This document shows, piece by piece, positions 1 through 9,788 of a DNA stretch of 64,000 nucleotides (position 1 is the first letter of the stretch; each line of letters begins with the position of its first letter). This DNA comes from Diadophis punctatus similis (taxonomy: Eukaryota > Chordata > Lepidosauria > Squamata > Dipsadidae), in NCBI GenBank assembly GCA_023053685.1, contig JALIGW010000003.1, positions 143,416,008 to 143,480,007 on the forward strand, given 5' to 3'. Both the position numbers and the translations under genes were made by a program. The notes beneath the pieces are model-generated. The model was not told the DNA's origin, ran no database searches, and saw nothing but the letters and a program-made list of their open reading frames with translations.

Positions 1-100
1 AGGGACTTGGAGGCTCGCTCCGCCCTACGAGAAGGGGCGTTCAGGTAAGGAACAACGCCCCGTTCTCCATAGTGGGCGGAGCGAGCCTCCAAGAATGGGA
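1..100. repeat. DIRS internal complementary region / right terminus hairpin
   Basis: Positions 7-25 and 74-92 are perfect 19-bp reverse complements, and inside them 34-41 pairs with 54-61, so the stretch can fold into a long hairpin. Positions 63-100 are the exact reverse complement of 5739-5776, the element's 5' terminus. In DIRS elements such a complementary region is thought to help circularise the cDNA. Because the window starts here, it is not possible to tell whether this is only the internal complementary region or also the 3' inverted terminus. Confidence 0.75.
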
Positions 101-138
101 CATGCCAAAGCAGTTCGGTCCCTAGGGAGGGCATACAG

Positions 139-1182
139 TTATTCATGCTGTTCCTCAGCCGAAAAGGCAGACTGAAGAACATGCCTCCCAAAATCAGCCT
201 CAGCCGAGGCGAATTGGTCCACTTTGTAATGTCTTATAAAGGCCCCCGGAGAAGACCAGGTGGCCGCCCTGCACACTTCCTCCAGAGAAGTTCTGGCCGA
301 CCACGCTGTCGTGGTGGCCGCGCTGCGTGTCGAGTGTGCGGTCAACCCTTCCGGACGTGGAAGGCCTTGCGCACAGTAAATGTCTGCAATGACCGACCTG
401 ATCCAGCTGCCTATAAGTGCTGGCGAAGCCTTGTTGCCCATGGATTTCGGATGGAAACAAACAAACAACGCTTCCGAGCGCCGAAAGGGGGCGGTGCGGA
501 CGTTGTAAATTTTAATCGCCCTCCGGACGTCAATGGTATGCCACTGGCGCTCCAAGTCCGTTGAAGGTTGGGCATAAAAGGAAGGTAAGACCAGGTCTTG
601 TGTCCTATGGAAGAGTGTATTCACCTTCGGAATGAAAGTCGGATCCAGACGGAGAACAACCCTATCAGGGTGAAAAACACACAAGTCCTCCCGGACCGAT
701 AGGGCCGCTAGTTCCGAAATCCGCCGCGCCGAAGTTATGGCCACCAGAAAGGCAACCTTGAGGGTGAGGTGTCGTAGTGAGACGGTGCGTAGCGGTTCGT
801 AGGGCTCCATCGTCAGCGCCAGAAGGACCCGCGGGAGATCCCACGTTGGGAATCTGTGGACAACGGGAGGCGAGATGTTGGAGGCCGCTCGCAGAAATCG
901 TCGTATCAGTGGATGGACCGACAGTGTGTCTGCGGTGTCGCAGGATAGTACGGTGGAGAGTGCCACCGTTTGTCGACGCAGAGTGTTGGGGGCCAACCCC
1001 TTGTCCAGTCCCGCTTGCAAAAAGCATAAAACACCCACGATGGTAAGGTCCATCGGGCATAGCGAGGCAGTGGAACACCACGCACAAAATGACTTCCATG
1101 TAGAGGCGTAAATACGGTCAGTCGACGCCCGTCTGGAGGACATAAGAGTGTCCACTATGGCGTCGGGCACCCCGCGATGAGT
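139..1182 (-). CDS. DIRS tyrosine recombinase (YR)
   Basis: This is a tyrosine recombinase that would integrate the circular DIRS cDNA. An N-terminal SAM-like DNA-binding part follows the segment STDRIYASTWKSFCAWC. The catalytic core has the Arg of SARRISEL, the HSTR box (His and Arg), a Trp in AATWSS and the nucleophile Tyr in FIRHYKVD, so the R-H-R-W-Y set is visible. The same frame is open upstream to 2385, but that part only shadows the RT gene. Similarity to YR proteins begins at the codon overlapping the RT stop (1182-1184), and the first Met in the domain is at 1143. Expression therefore probably uses the overlap or an upstream start (inference). Length from 1182 is 347 aa, which is normal for DIRS. 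Confidence 0.85.
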   Translation of the reverse strand, partial: THRGVPDAIVDTLMSSRRASTDRIYASTWKSFCAWCSTASLCPMDLTIVGVLCFLQAGLDKGLAPNTLRRQTVALSTVLSCDTADTLSVHPLIRRFLRAASNISPPVVHRFPTWDLPRVLLALTMEPYEPLRTVSLRHLTLKVAFLVAITSARRISELAALSVREDLCVFHPDRVVLRLDPTFIPKVNTLFHRTQDLVLPSFYAQPSTDLERQWHTIDVRRAIKIYNVRTAPFRRSEALFVCFHPKSMGNKASPALIGSWIRSVIADIYCAQGLPRPEGLTAHSTRSAATTTAWSARTSLEEVCRAATWSSPGAFIRHYKVDQFASAEADFGRHVLQSAFSAEEQHE

Positions 1183-2990
1183 CAGGCAGCGCCGGTCAAG
1201 TGCCAAGCGGTCAACTTGAACCAGTGCTGGTCCGGGTGGTTCAAGGACCCCTGGGAGAGCGAAGACGCGGTCGGTGGTATCCTCCATGGCGGGCTGGCCG
1301 ACAGCGACCGGAGGTCCGCGAACCACGCTCTCCTGGGCCAGTACGGGGCGAGGAGAATCACCTCCGCTTCCTCGGCGATAATCCGGCGAATGACTTGCGG
1401 GAGCACTGCCAGAGGAGGGAAGGCATACAGGAGACCCCTCGGCCAGAGGCAACGAAGGGCGTCGACGTCCTCGGCCCCTTGAGACCGGTAGCGGGAGACA
1501 AACCTCGGGAGCTTGGCGTTGCGGGGAGTGGCGAAGAGGTCGATGATTGGAAGACCGAATCGCTGCACCAGCTGCTGGAAGATGTCCTGGTGCAGGCTCC
1601 ACTCCGCCGAGTCCACCGCATTGCGACTGAGCCAGTCCGCTGTTGTGTTGTCTACTCCCGAGATGTGCTCCGCTCTGAGCGAGAGCAGGTGGCGCTCCGC
1701 CCAGAGTCCCAAGGCTTTGGCCTCCGACATTAGGCCCCGGGAGACCGTCCCACCCTGGCGGTTGACGTGCGCCTTGGTGGTTACATTGTCCGTCATTAAG
1801 AGGACATGTCGGTTGCGGAGGACGTGCTGGAATTCCTGAAGGGCTCGGAATGCTGCTCTCAGTTCGAGGATATTGATATTCAGGAGGGTCTCCGACTGAG
1901 ACCACGTTCCCTGGGCCACATGGCAAAGTACGTGGGCCCCCCATCCCTGCAGGCTGGCGTCGGTCATCACCGTCACCCGGCTCGGTTCGAAGAAGCTGGA
2001 CCTTTCGGATATCGCCGGGGAACGCCACCACTGGAGAGAGCGACGGACAGAGGATGGGATCAAGATTTTTGCCGATGAATTGCTCTTCCCCGCCCGTTGG
2101 AAGGGGAGCAAGAGCCATTGTAGTTCCCTGGAGTGCAGCTGTGCCCAGGGAGTGATATGAATGGCCGAAATCATTTTTCCCAGGAGAGACGAGAGTTGCT
2201 TCAAAGGCGCTCTCCTCAGGCAGAGCACCCGTTGGACAAGAGTGGTGAGATTGTCCTGCCTCTCCTGGGAAAGGAACACCCTGCACTCCAGGGAATCCAC
2301 AATAGCCCCTAGGTGGGTAATTCTGTTGGTGGGCGTGAGCTGGCTCTTTTCGATGTTTACGGAGAAGCCATGCTCTTCCAAGCACTCCATGGTTAACTGA
2401 AGGTCCGCCTCCGCACGGGCAAATGAGGACGAGAGGATTAAAATGTCGTCCAGGTAACAGTGCATGCGGACGGGAATGGCCCGCATGCTCGCCGCAAGGG
2501 CTGCCAGGATCTTTGTAAAGACCCGCGGAGCGGAGGAGAGGCCAAAAGGGAGTGCCGAATACTGGTAGTGGTCGGACATGTAACAGAAGCGAAGGTACTT
2601 TTGATGGGAAGGCCGAATTGGTACATGGAGATAAGCTTCTGTCAAATCAATAGAGGCCATAAAGTCCCCCTTTCTCACACACGCCAGGATGGATTGCAGC
2701 GTGTGCATCTTGAACCTCCTATATGCGACGAATTTGTTGAGGCGTTTGAGGTCCAAGACCGCTCTCCACCCCCCCGAGGATTTTTCAACAAGGAACAAGT
2801 TGGAATAGAATCCTTGCCCCTGCTGGTCCTCCGGAACCCGTTGGATGGCCTCAATCTCCAACAGGTGCTGGATAGCGGCCAACATTAGAGACCGCTTTTG
2901 GGGATCGGAGGACTGGGGGCACCTCATGAAAAATCCCGGTGGGGTGGAGAGGAGGTCGAGTGCGAGTCCCGATGTAATGGTCTCCCGCAC
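1182..2990 (-). CDS. DIRS reverse transcriptase / RNase H / methyltransferase-like protein
   Basis: The polyprotein copies the element's RNA. Reverse transcriptase spans about residues 40-250, with catalytic Asp115 in SIDLTEAY and the YLDD box at 179-182. RNase H spans about 335-455, with Asp344, Glu376, Asp401 and Asp452 all present. The C-terminal part (about 475-560) has DLFATP, AFPP and APYWPR, matching the DAM-like methyltransferase domain typical of DIRS elements. The start at 2990 is a GTG. The frame stays open upstream through the gag stop to at least about 3090, one base out of register with gag, so translation by frameshift from gag is plausible (inference). There are no internal stops. 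Confidence 0.88.
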   Translation of the reverse strand: MRETITSGLALDLLSTPPGFFMRCPQSSDPQKRSLMLAAIQHLLEIEAIQRVPEDQQGQGFYSNLFLVEKSSGGWRAVLDLKRLNKFVAYRRFKMHTLQSILACVRKGDFMASIDLTEAYLHVPIRPSHQKYLRFCYMSDHYQYSALPFGLSSAPRVFTKILAALAASMRAIPVRMHCYLDDILILSSSFARAEADLQLTMECLEEHGFSVNIEKSQLTPTNRITHLGAIVDSLECRVFLSQERQDNLTTLVQRVLCLRRAPLKQLSSLLGKMISAIHITPWAQLHSRELQWLLLPFQRAGKSNSSAKILIPSSVRRSLQWWRSPAISERSSFFEPSRVTVMTDASLQGWGAHVLCHVAQGTWSQSETLLNINILELRAAFRALQEFQHVLRNRHVLLMTDNVTTKAHVNRQGGTVSRGLMSEAKALGLWAERHLLSLRAEHISGVDNTTADWLSRNAVDSAEWSLHQDIFQQLVQRFGLPIIDLFATPRNAKLPRFVSRYRSQGAEDVDALRCLWPRGLLYAFPPLAVLPQVIRRIIAEEAEVILLAPYWPRRAWFADLRSLSASPPWRIPPTASSLSQGSLNHPDQHWFKLTAWHLTGAA

Positions 2991-3067
2991 CCAACTATCC
3001 GTGGTGGTGTCTTCCCATCGCCCGGCAAAGTAGCGCAGGCGACCCCCAATGGGAAGGCCTGAGGGAT

Positions 3068-4675
3068 TTACTTGAAGCGGCGGTAGGAGCGCCCGCCTGC
3101 ACCCCGAAAAGGGCGCTTGGCCGGTGGATCTGCCTTAGGTTTCTCCTGCCCCTGATTCTGACGGCCACCAGCCTGATATCTACCCCTGTACCTAGGTGCA
3201 CGGTAAGGCCGGCGAGGCGGGGGAGGGGGAGGAGGAGTAGAAGGTTTGTTCTGTCCCCTGCGGGTACAGTTAGGGAGAACCTTCCGCTTATCTTTGGACT
3301 CTATGAGGTATGGGTCCAACGCCTCCCCGAAGAGGGACTGACCCTGGACCGGAGAGGTGGTGAGGCACCACTTGTGGCGAGCGTCCGACTGCCACCCTCG
3401 GAGCCAATGCATCCGACGTGCCACCACGGATGCCCCCATGGATCTTGCCGCGAAGCGTGCGCTCTGCAGGGTGGCATCCGAGGTGAACTGGGCCACTGCG
3501 AGTAATTTGTTGATGTCCTGGCGGGTGCGCCCATCGGAGGACTGCTCTTGCAGTGTCTTTAGCCAGTGGATAGAGGTCCGGCAGAAGAACGAGGCCGTCG
3601 CCGAGGCACGGACGGACCAAGCTGCCGCTTGATGGGACCGCAGAATGGCCTGCTCCGTGCGACGGTCCTCAGGGCGCAAGAGTTCCTCACTGTCACCTGG
3701 TAGGGGATTAGCCGAGTAGAGAGCCTTGATGGGCGGATCTACTGGTGGAACCGGCAGATGTTGCGCCAGCCCTTGGGCGACATTGAAGTACCTCTTGTCT
3801 AAGGACGATGGTGCCGCCCCCATAATAGGGTTCTGCCACTGTTTAGTGACCGAAGTAATGAAAAGTTTTGGAGCTGGGATAACCTCCTCTTGGGAAGTCG
3901 TCTCCTCGAAGAGGGGGTCGCTCGGTTCCTCGCCGGCAGGCTTGGGCTCCACCGGGGGCATTTTGGCCGCCGCCCGCGCCTTGTGGAGCAGGGATTTAAA
4001 CAGGGCTGGGTTGAATAGGCCCGTGGTCGCCGGGGGTTCAGGGGCAACGTCCTCGTCCGCCGACAGGTCGAGCTCTGGTCTCTGGTCCTCGAGCTCCTGG
4101 GGAGATTCCGGGGACGGTAGAGGCGCAGTGGTGACGTCTGGCAACGGCTGGACCCACTCTGTGGCGTGGCGAGGCTGTGCGACGACTGCCGGTGCCCCAG
4201 AAGTCGATGGTCGTGGCGGAGAATTGTGCTTGATGCCCGCCGCGATGCCTTCCTTGATCGCCATCTGGATTAGGGCCTGGACCTCCGGGCTCTGGAAAAT
4301 GGCGGAGGCGGTTATTGGTGAGCCAGATGGGGGGTCAGCCCGTGATGTCACGGGCTCCTCCCAAATATCTTCGTCCCCCAAGCAAAGATGGGGGTTATCT
4401 AGGGAGAGGGCCCCAGATGACTGTCTGGATCTGGAGGGCAGAGTGTCACCAGTGTCCCGGGGACGGGAGGCGCTGGAAGAGGCCGAGGTGGAATGTTTGG
4501 CCTTGTCCCTGTGGGCGCCCTCCTTTTGGGAGGGTCTCTTGGCCTCCGTCCCGTCCAGGCGGAGAGGAGAGCGGTCCCTGTGGGAGGCTGGCGGGACGGA
4601 CGATGCCCGGGCATCTGCCTCCTGCTGCCTTGGCTCCTTGGCTTTGGCCTTATTCCTGGCCCCTTTGTCAGCCAT
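3068..4675 (-). CDS. DIRS gag-like protein
   Basis: A 535-aa putative nucleocapsid protein of the DIRS element. The chosen ATG (4675) gives a Lys-rich start, MADKGARNKAKAKEPRQQ. The same frame is open back to 4858 but only from a TTG codon. A Ser/Pro/acidic linker is followed by a conserved central segment with EQAILRSHQAAAWSVRASA, then a run of prolines and an Arg/Gly-rich basic tail that probably binds RNA. There is no zinc knuckle, as in other DIRS gags. The stop (3068-3070) lies just before the RT frame, which overlaps it in the -1 register. Assignment rests mainly on position, the basic tail and resemblance to DIRS ORF1. Confidence 0.75.
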   Translation of the reverse strand: MADKGARNKAKAKEPRQQEADARASSVPPASHRDRSPLRLDGTEAKRPSQKEGAHRDKAKHSTSASSSASRPRDTGDTLPSRSRQSSGALSLDNPHLCLGDEDIWEEPVTSRADPPSGSPITASAIFQSPEVQALIQMAIKEGIAAGIKHNSPPRPSTSGAPAVVAQPRHATEWVQPLPDVTTAPLPSPESPQELEDQRPELDLSADEDVAPEPPATTGLFNPALFKSLLHKARAAAKMPPVEPKPAGEEPSDPLFEETTSQEEVIPAPKLFITSVTKQWQNPIMGAAPSSLDKRYFNVAQGLAQHLPVPPVDPPIKALYSANPLPGDSEELLRPEDRRTEQAILRSHQAAAWSVRASATASFFCRTSIHWLKTLQEQSSDGRTRQDINKLLAVAQFTSDATLQSARFAARSMGASVVARRMHWLRGWQSDARHKWCLTTSPVQGQSLFGEALDPYLIESKDKRKVLPNCTRRGQNKPSTPPPPPPPRRPYRAPRYRGRYQAGGRQNQGQEKPKADPPAKRPFRGAGGRSYRRFK

Positions 4676-5738
4676 GATGAGGTCTGGAGGCAAGGCAGGG
4701 AAGACTGGAGCCGAGGAAGCAGAGGAACCTTCGTGCGGCGCTGGGTGCGGCCGGCAAGCCTCTGGGCTCCAACCGGCACGGAAAGACGTCGGAGGGGAAT
4801 CCCCGTGACGTGGGAGCCCTCCGGAGCGCGTGCGCAGAGAGCGCGGCGTTCCCGACAAGCAGCTGGAGCCGCCGGGCCGATAAACAGCTGATGCGGAAGT
4901 TCGGCGTCGGCGCGGCTCCGCTGCTGGCTAATAGGGAGGGCGGCCGGTGGGGGCTCCCTGCGGCGAGTCGAAGCGGCAGATGAAGAAGGAGGCGCGCGCG
5001 ATAGCTCCGCCGATGGCCAGCTGGTCCTGACGGCAAACCTGCTCGATGAGCACTGCGCCTGCGCGCAAGGGCCTCCTCTTCAAAGACACGCCGGCAGCAA
5101 AGATGTGCGATGAGCCGGGCGCGTGCGCACACTCACTCCCGACCGTCAGCTGTAGGGCGGGCCTTGGATTCTTGTCGAAGATGGCCGTTCGCGCCAAAAA
5201 GTTGACAGGACGGGCGGGCAGGCCGCGCCAAGGCCCCGGACGATCAAGGGAGCGACGAGAGGATCGGAAGGCTTGTAAAGGAGGCGCCGAAATGCTGAAG
5301 CCTGACAGGAGGGAACCGCACGCTGGTAGGTCTTAACCGATGGAATCAGGGGTTCCCCTCCCCGCGGTAAGCGGCAGAGCCGCCCTGGCCGTTGGTCACT
5401 CAAGCGTGGCAGCTTCTGTGACTTATAACGAGGACACTTCACAGGAACAGGGTGGCCAGGCCGCAAACCAATCCTCTGGGCAGCAGTGCAGAAGACAGAC
5501 AGCTGTCACAGGGCACCAGCTGCTCCCCCCCACTCACGATGTCAACGGTGTGGGGGTAATTTCACTTACTGCTTGTAGAATTTGTAGAGTTTGTAGAAGA
5601 ACAATTTGTTGAAAAACCTGCTAGGTTAGGCAACACTAGTCCCAGACTTAGGACTGAGTCGAAAGAGGGGGTGCCCTTCGGGGTGACAGCTTTTATATAG
5701 AGTCAGACTCAGTCCTGATTGGCTGATGGATTGGATCA
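4676..5738 (-). other. DIRS 5' leader region
   Basis: GC- and CpG-rich sequence between the DIRS 5' terminus and the gag ATG. It presumably holds the promoter and untranslated leader. Several short open frames cross it, but none resembles a known protein. No TATA box stands out. Confidence 0.5.
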
Positions 5739-5776
5739 TCCCATTCTTGGAGGCTCGCTCCGCCCACTATGGAGAA
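5739..5776 (-). repeat. DIRS 5' inverted terminus
   Basis: 38 bp identical to the reverse complement of 63-100. Identity stops abruptly on both sides. The change at 5776/5777 from GC-rich to AT-rich flank marks the outer end of the element. Confidence 0.75.
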
Positions 5777-6007
5777 GAGGGATAGCGAATCACACTTCTC
5801 AACTAAAGTAATCCAGGAATCTGAAAATCCAGTACAGAGATTACAATGAAATATTTGAGACAATTTAAATTCCAGTAGATTCTAGATTCCAAATTGCACC
5901 CATGGAATTTCACCAAAGTGTTCTCAGAAGGAAGGAAGGATTTTTTCCCATAAAATTGAGTAAAAAATACCTTCTTCTTTTTTATTTAAATAAAACTTAA
6001 GTCTATT

Positions 6008-6166
6008 GTGGCCTGCCCACAGCTTGTGCAGCCTGGGCCTTTGGAACCTTCAGTACCTCTTGGCAGTGCTGAGAAAGGAGGGGCTACTCCTTTCCTGAAT
6101 GCAAGAGCACGCAGGGCTGCCAAGAGGCAGGAAGGTTTACTCCGGAGGAGGTCTACTTGGGAGTAA
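6008..6166 (+). CDS. Short LTR-embedded open frame (52 codons)
   Basis: Runs from a GTG at the LTR edge to TAA at 6164-6166. Its C-terminal part, ARARRAAKRQEGLLRRR, matches the C-termini of the LTR frames at 31958 and 56141, although the acidic middle present in those copies is missing here. There is no ATG start. Whether it is ever translated is unknown. It may be a tail of a proviral gene running into the 3' LTR, an LTR-encoded accessory protein, or chance. Confidence 0.4.
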   Translation: MACPQLVQPGPLEPSVPLGSAEKGGATPFLNARARRAAKRQEGLLRRRSTWE

Positions 6167-6197
6167 GACTTGGGGCTAATTGGCCACTCCCCTAGTC

Positions 6198-6205
6198 TAT
6201 TTAAG
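6198..6205 (+). promoter_or_regulatory. Probable TATA box of the solo LTR
   Basis: TATTTAAG, at the same relative place as 32254-32261 in the related LTR, about 30 bp after the CCACTCCCC box and followed about 30 bp on by the shared GAGAACAAC segment. It would mark the U3/R transition. Confidence 0.4.
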
Positions 6206-6614
6206 AACAGTCGATGCAGCTGGGAAGTTGCAGAGAACAACTTTGGAAAAACACGTCTGATCAGAGTTTGCTTCGTGATACCTCTTTTGTGTTTATCTGT
6301 CGTTGTCTTGTTATCAGAGACTGAATTCTAGGAACTTTGCCAACTCTAGAAAGCTCCATAAGATAACTGGACTTAATTTACTCATCATTGTTTGCGACCT
6401 CTTTGAACTAATACCAGCTATTCATGAAGTTAATTAGTAGCTGGTTGTTTGCCAACAAAGACTGTTTGTAACTTGGTGTGTGCATTCTTTACTGATCAAA
6501 GGTTTATTAGTAAAAGTGTTGCATTAAACTGCTAGTGTGGTTGTGTGCTTCGTGGGGACAGAAAAAAGTCAGAAGGCAGTCTGTTTTCCATGCCTTTTTG
6601 CCCTCACTCTATGC

Positions 6615-6749
6615 CAGGGCTGTCAAACTCCTGGCCCGCGGGCCAGATGCATCACACACCAGCCACGCCCACACCTGGTTTAGCGAAGGGGACAAAAGCC
6701 CCGATGCATCACGTGCCGCCGCCGTGACAATGTGAGTCTGACGCCCCTG
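6615..6749. mobile_element. Short hAT-like MITE (CAGGGCTGTCAAACTC family)
   Basis: A 135-bp element with termini CAGGGCTGTCAAACTC and GAGTCTGACGCCCCTG and a perfect 8-bp target duplication CTCTATGC (6607-6614, 6750-6757). It is related to 8335, 31761, 40075 and 47912. It has no coding capacity. Confidence 0.85.
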
Positions 6750-6757
6750 CTCTATGC

Positions 6758-7984
6758 AATTCACACCCTGTACTTAATCTCCATCACAGGCTCCGCCTAT
6801 ACCCAGGAGGCACCTGAAGGTATAAAATAGCCTGGTGCCTTTAAATATTTCCTCTGTTACTCTGGGCCACGGTCTCTTTTATTTCCCTGTAATATTAATT
6901 GCTTGATGTCTTTGGGGATTTAAAGAGAATAAATTAAAATGTAGGTTAATTAATGAGTTAATTATCCCAGTAGCCTTTCGCTGCTTTTTTAAATAAATAA
7001 ATAAATAAATAAATAAACCCCAGAATGTAAACTTGGCATCTTCTTCTGCTGCTGCTGAAAATCATTTGCAGACACAGAGACAAAGTCCAAATGCTGCAGA
7101 CTCAGATTTACTGCTGAAGAGTGGGAACTGCAGTGTTTAGGGAATCTTGAAGTACTCCCAGCTTGTTTCCTAGTTCAGCTGAAGCTGCAGGCCTTTCTAA
7201 TCACGATGATAAAATTACAGCTGACACTTAACCATAGCCCATAATATGAAATGTAATATCATATTATGAAATCTGGCCATTCCCCCACTCCCTGAAGCTA
7301 CTTACAGAATCATATTAAATCTTCTTTAGCAGAACGATATTATGTACAATGTACAAAGGAAACAGCTCTGCCACGGGAAGAAAATTAAAGAAGACACACT
7401 CAGCCAAAAAAGGAGAGGCTGGTACCATCACACATCTCCAAGGCCTCTGATTACACAAGCAATACTCCTCCGATGTTTGTACTAATGGACTGGGAGCATG
7501 TCTGCCTTTACTGGTGATGCATCGATAAAGGAAGATACAATCACGTAGATCAATTACGAGTGGGGCAGCCCAAGGAAAAACCAATACTTTTGATTATTTG
7601 AGGAATAACCTGACATTATTTCAAATTTCTCTGATAGGGGTAAGATGATCAAACTGCTTCTGAGATTTCCCAGTCTGGTATCCTACAGATATATTGGAAC
7701 AGTATTCTCAGGAACTGGGGAATTGCAGGACTAAACTCTTTGATAAGTTAGTTTAGAGAAGCTGGCCTTATCAAAAAATTCCAAGGTTGCTTGGAAAAGG
7801 TACATGAATTAATTTGACTTATTCCCTTACTGAGTTTGAATTGTGATACCCCAGGATATATTTCCTGACCTAGGAAATGATCTGAATGGGAACTTTTCAG
7901 GCATCCCATGAAAGGTTAACTTTGCAAAGGTTCATATTAGATTCCCCCTGAGAGCAATACATTGGTAATTTTGAGAAACAAATG
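6758..7984. other. Unassigned AT-rich stretch
   Basis: No gene or mobile element is recognised. It holds an AAAT microsatellite near 6990-7017 and a small AT-rich palindrome near 7240-7270. Confidence 0.5.
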
Positions 7985-7992
7985 GTTATACA

Positions 7993-8307
7993 CAGAGGCG
8001 GGTTCCTCTTACCTGGCTACCGGTGAGCTGCATGCGCATTATCACATTTTGCATGCGCGCACGCTCACTATGTGCACATGTCCCCTTGTGCAATTTTGCT
8101 TCCGTGCATGCCTGGAAGCAAAAAATCACCGAAATCTCACGCACGCGATCATCCCCTCATGAGAAAAAAAGGCCAAAAATTCAAAAAAAGAGATGGCACC
8201 GCATGACGGACTAGTGAAGATGGCACCGGAGTCACGTGCAAATTGTGCAATTGGCACGTCCGTACTGGAACAGCGCACTGGACCGCACCAGTAGGAACCC
8301 ACCCCTG
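7993..8307. mobile_element. hAT-like MITE (GGTGGGTTCC family)
   Basis: A 315-bp element with termini CAGAGGCGGGTTCC and GGAACCCACCCCTG and a perfect 8-bp duplication GTTATACA (7985-7992, 8308-8315). The interior has CpG-rich TGCGCATGCG-like segments seen throughout this family. It is non-coding. Confidence 0.88.
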
Positions 8308-8334
8308 GTTATACATCTCCTCCTCCCACTAGGG

Positions 8335-8467
8335 CAGGGGTGTCAAATTCATGTTGTCACATTGTCATCACATGACATATCGTGACTTTTTCCCCTTTGC
8401 TAAATGGGGGTGGGCGTAGCCAGCATGTGACACATCTGGTCCGCGGGCCGCGGGTTTGACACTCCTG
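8335..8467. mobile_element. Short hAT-like MITE (GTCAAACTC family)
   Basis: 133 bp, termini CAGGGGTGTCAAATTC and GGTTTGACACTCCTG. The flanks CACTAGGG and CACTAGTG match at 7 of 8 bases. The interior contains the family's GGTCCGCGGGCCGCGG block. Confidence 0.75.
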
Positions 8468-8475
8468 CACTAGTG

Positions 8476-9780
8476 CATTACAAGAAGTCTAAACTGTTGC
8501 TTGATTGATACTGTTGTTTTTTGGGGGATAGTGAATAAATAGTTCAGTCTGAATGTATCTTCTCACAGCAATTGTATAAAATCATATAAACCTTCCAGTC
8601 TGCTGCAGCTGATAAAGGTAATCATGGCTGGATCTTTGAAGAAAATATGGATATCTAAATGTTATACACTGTTTGCTGGGAAGATCCAACAGCTACCTTC
8701 TCAGGAGTTTAAGTTGTTGAATACTTAATGCAGGGGGGAAAATACACAAGACAGATAGAATTAATACATCAGAGAAACTGAAAGTCTACTATGTGATTAA
8801 AATTTGGCTTGGGTTCTAGGAAAATCCAAAGTTTCTATTTAGCCCTTATTTTTAAATACTATATAAGTGGTAATTTCCATAAATAAATGGCATTTTAACC
8901 TTTTTTTGTCTTTTTTTTTTAAACAAATTGCCTATCATGTCCTGTGTTTGCAATCTTTGGAAATGAATAGGTTCCTTTATATTGTGATATATTTTGCTGA
9001 AGACATTTCACAGATTCTATAATTGGTTTAAGACCACAAAGGATGGGGGGGGACACTTGACCAGCTATATCAGGACAGAAAAGCCATTTTTTCTTTCAAA
9101 TATTAGATCAGATCAACAGTGCTGCTGAACAGAGCAGGAAAGAAATGAGTCTGGTCAGCTCGTTTTTTCTTCATATATGTCTTTTATCAATAAATGATTT
9201 TAAAAGTAAATGGTTTTACCAAGCATGTTTGACATTAGAACCAGAATGTTAGAATTTTTGAAGCCTCTTTAAACAGCAAGTAAAACAACCAGGAAATGTC
9301 AGAATTAACCTTCCCCTGTAGTAAACACTTTTATATATGAATGAAGGTGTCCATTATGGTATAATTCTTTTTCTTGCATTTCGGATATAGAACACATTAT
9401 GAACCAAAATGAGAGTTTAAAAAACTTCTAAATCTGGCAAGATCGTAAAACAAACAGGTGTGTGGAAGTAGATGAAATATTTTAAAAGCCCCCCCCAACC
9501 CCCCCCCAAGAAGGGGGTTCATGCCCAGAAGCTAGATAATGCTGATGAATCATTTGAGGGAGAATAGAGAATGTATTAGAAATGGAATAAGATTATTCCA
9601 CACTGTAGCAATTTGTTTCTAACTTTATATCAAAAAAATAAAGTCTGCATATTTGGATAATTGGAATGAAATGATTCATTTTATTAGAACAATGTGCTAT
9701 TGTTAGTGTCTGGTTATTTCTAGCAAGCTATTTAATACATTTAAGGGTGCTGTTGCAGAAACAAAGAAAGTGCAATCTAC
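8476..9780. other. Unassigned AT-rich stretch
   Basis: No gene or repeat family is recognised. A C-rich tract at 9489-9508 is the only striking feature. Confidence 0.5.
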
Positions 9781-9788
9781 AATACTAT

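Larger units (their letters stand above)
1..5776 (-). mobile_element. DIRS-type tyrosine-recombinase retrotransposon, apparently intact
   Basis: Read on the minus strand, this unit carries gag, then reverse transcriptase/RNase H/methyltransferase-like, then a tyrosine recombinase, in the order known for DIRS elements. Positions 5739-5776 are an exact inverted copy of 63-100, which fits DIRS inverted termini and the internal complementary region. The region is clearly richer in G+C and CpG than the AT-rich flank beyond 5780. There is no integrase, protease or LTR. DIRS elements insert through a circular intermediate without target duplication, and none is seen at 5776. The element may continue left of the window. 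All three frames are open with no internal stops, so it looks young and potentially functional (inference). Confidence 0.9.
6004..6565 (+). mobile_element. Solo LTR (copy 1 of a three-copy family)
   Basis: A 562-bp LTR flanked by a perfect 5-bp duplication AAGTC (5999-6003 and 6566-6570). It begins TATTGTGGCC, a one-base variant of the TGTTGTG start of its two relatives at 31954 and 56110, and ends GGGGACAGAAAA. Shared landmarks are the GTG-started open frame, a CCACTCCCC/CCACGCCC box, TATTTAAG, and a GAGAACAAC segment after it. The internal proviral region is gone, as expected after LTR-LTR recombination. A 5-bp duplication fits Ty3/gypsy, BEL or ERV-L-like elements, and the class cannot be settled from an LTR alone. 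Confidence 0.85.

Noticed and set aside
1182..2385. First 400 codons of the 748-codon frame that ends in the recombinase
   Set aside because: They lie entirely over the RT/RNase H gene in another frame, are Pro/Gly-rich without conserved motifs, and recombinase similarity starts only at 1182.
3726..4808. 360-codon plus-strand frame opposite gag
   Set aside because: Antisense shadow of the GC-rich gag gene, without recognisable motifs.
4669..4858. Gag start upstream of 4675
   Set aside because: The upstream extension begins at a TTG, not ATG, and the ATG at 4675 gives a typical Lys-rich gag start.
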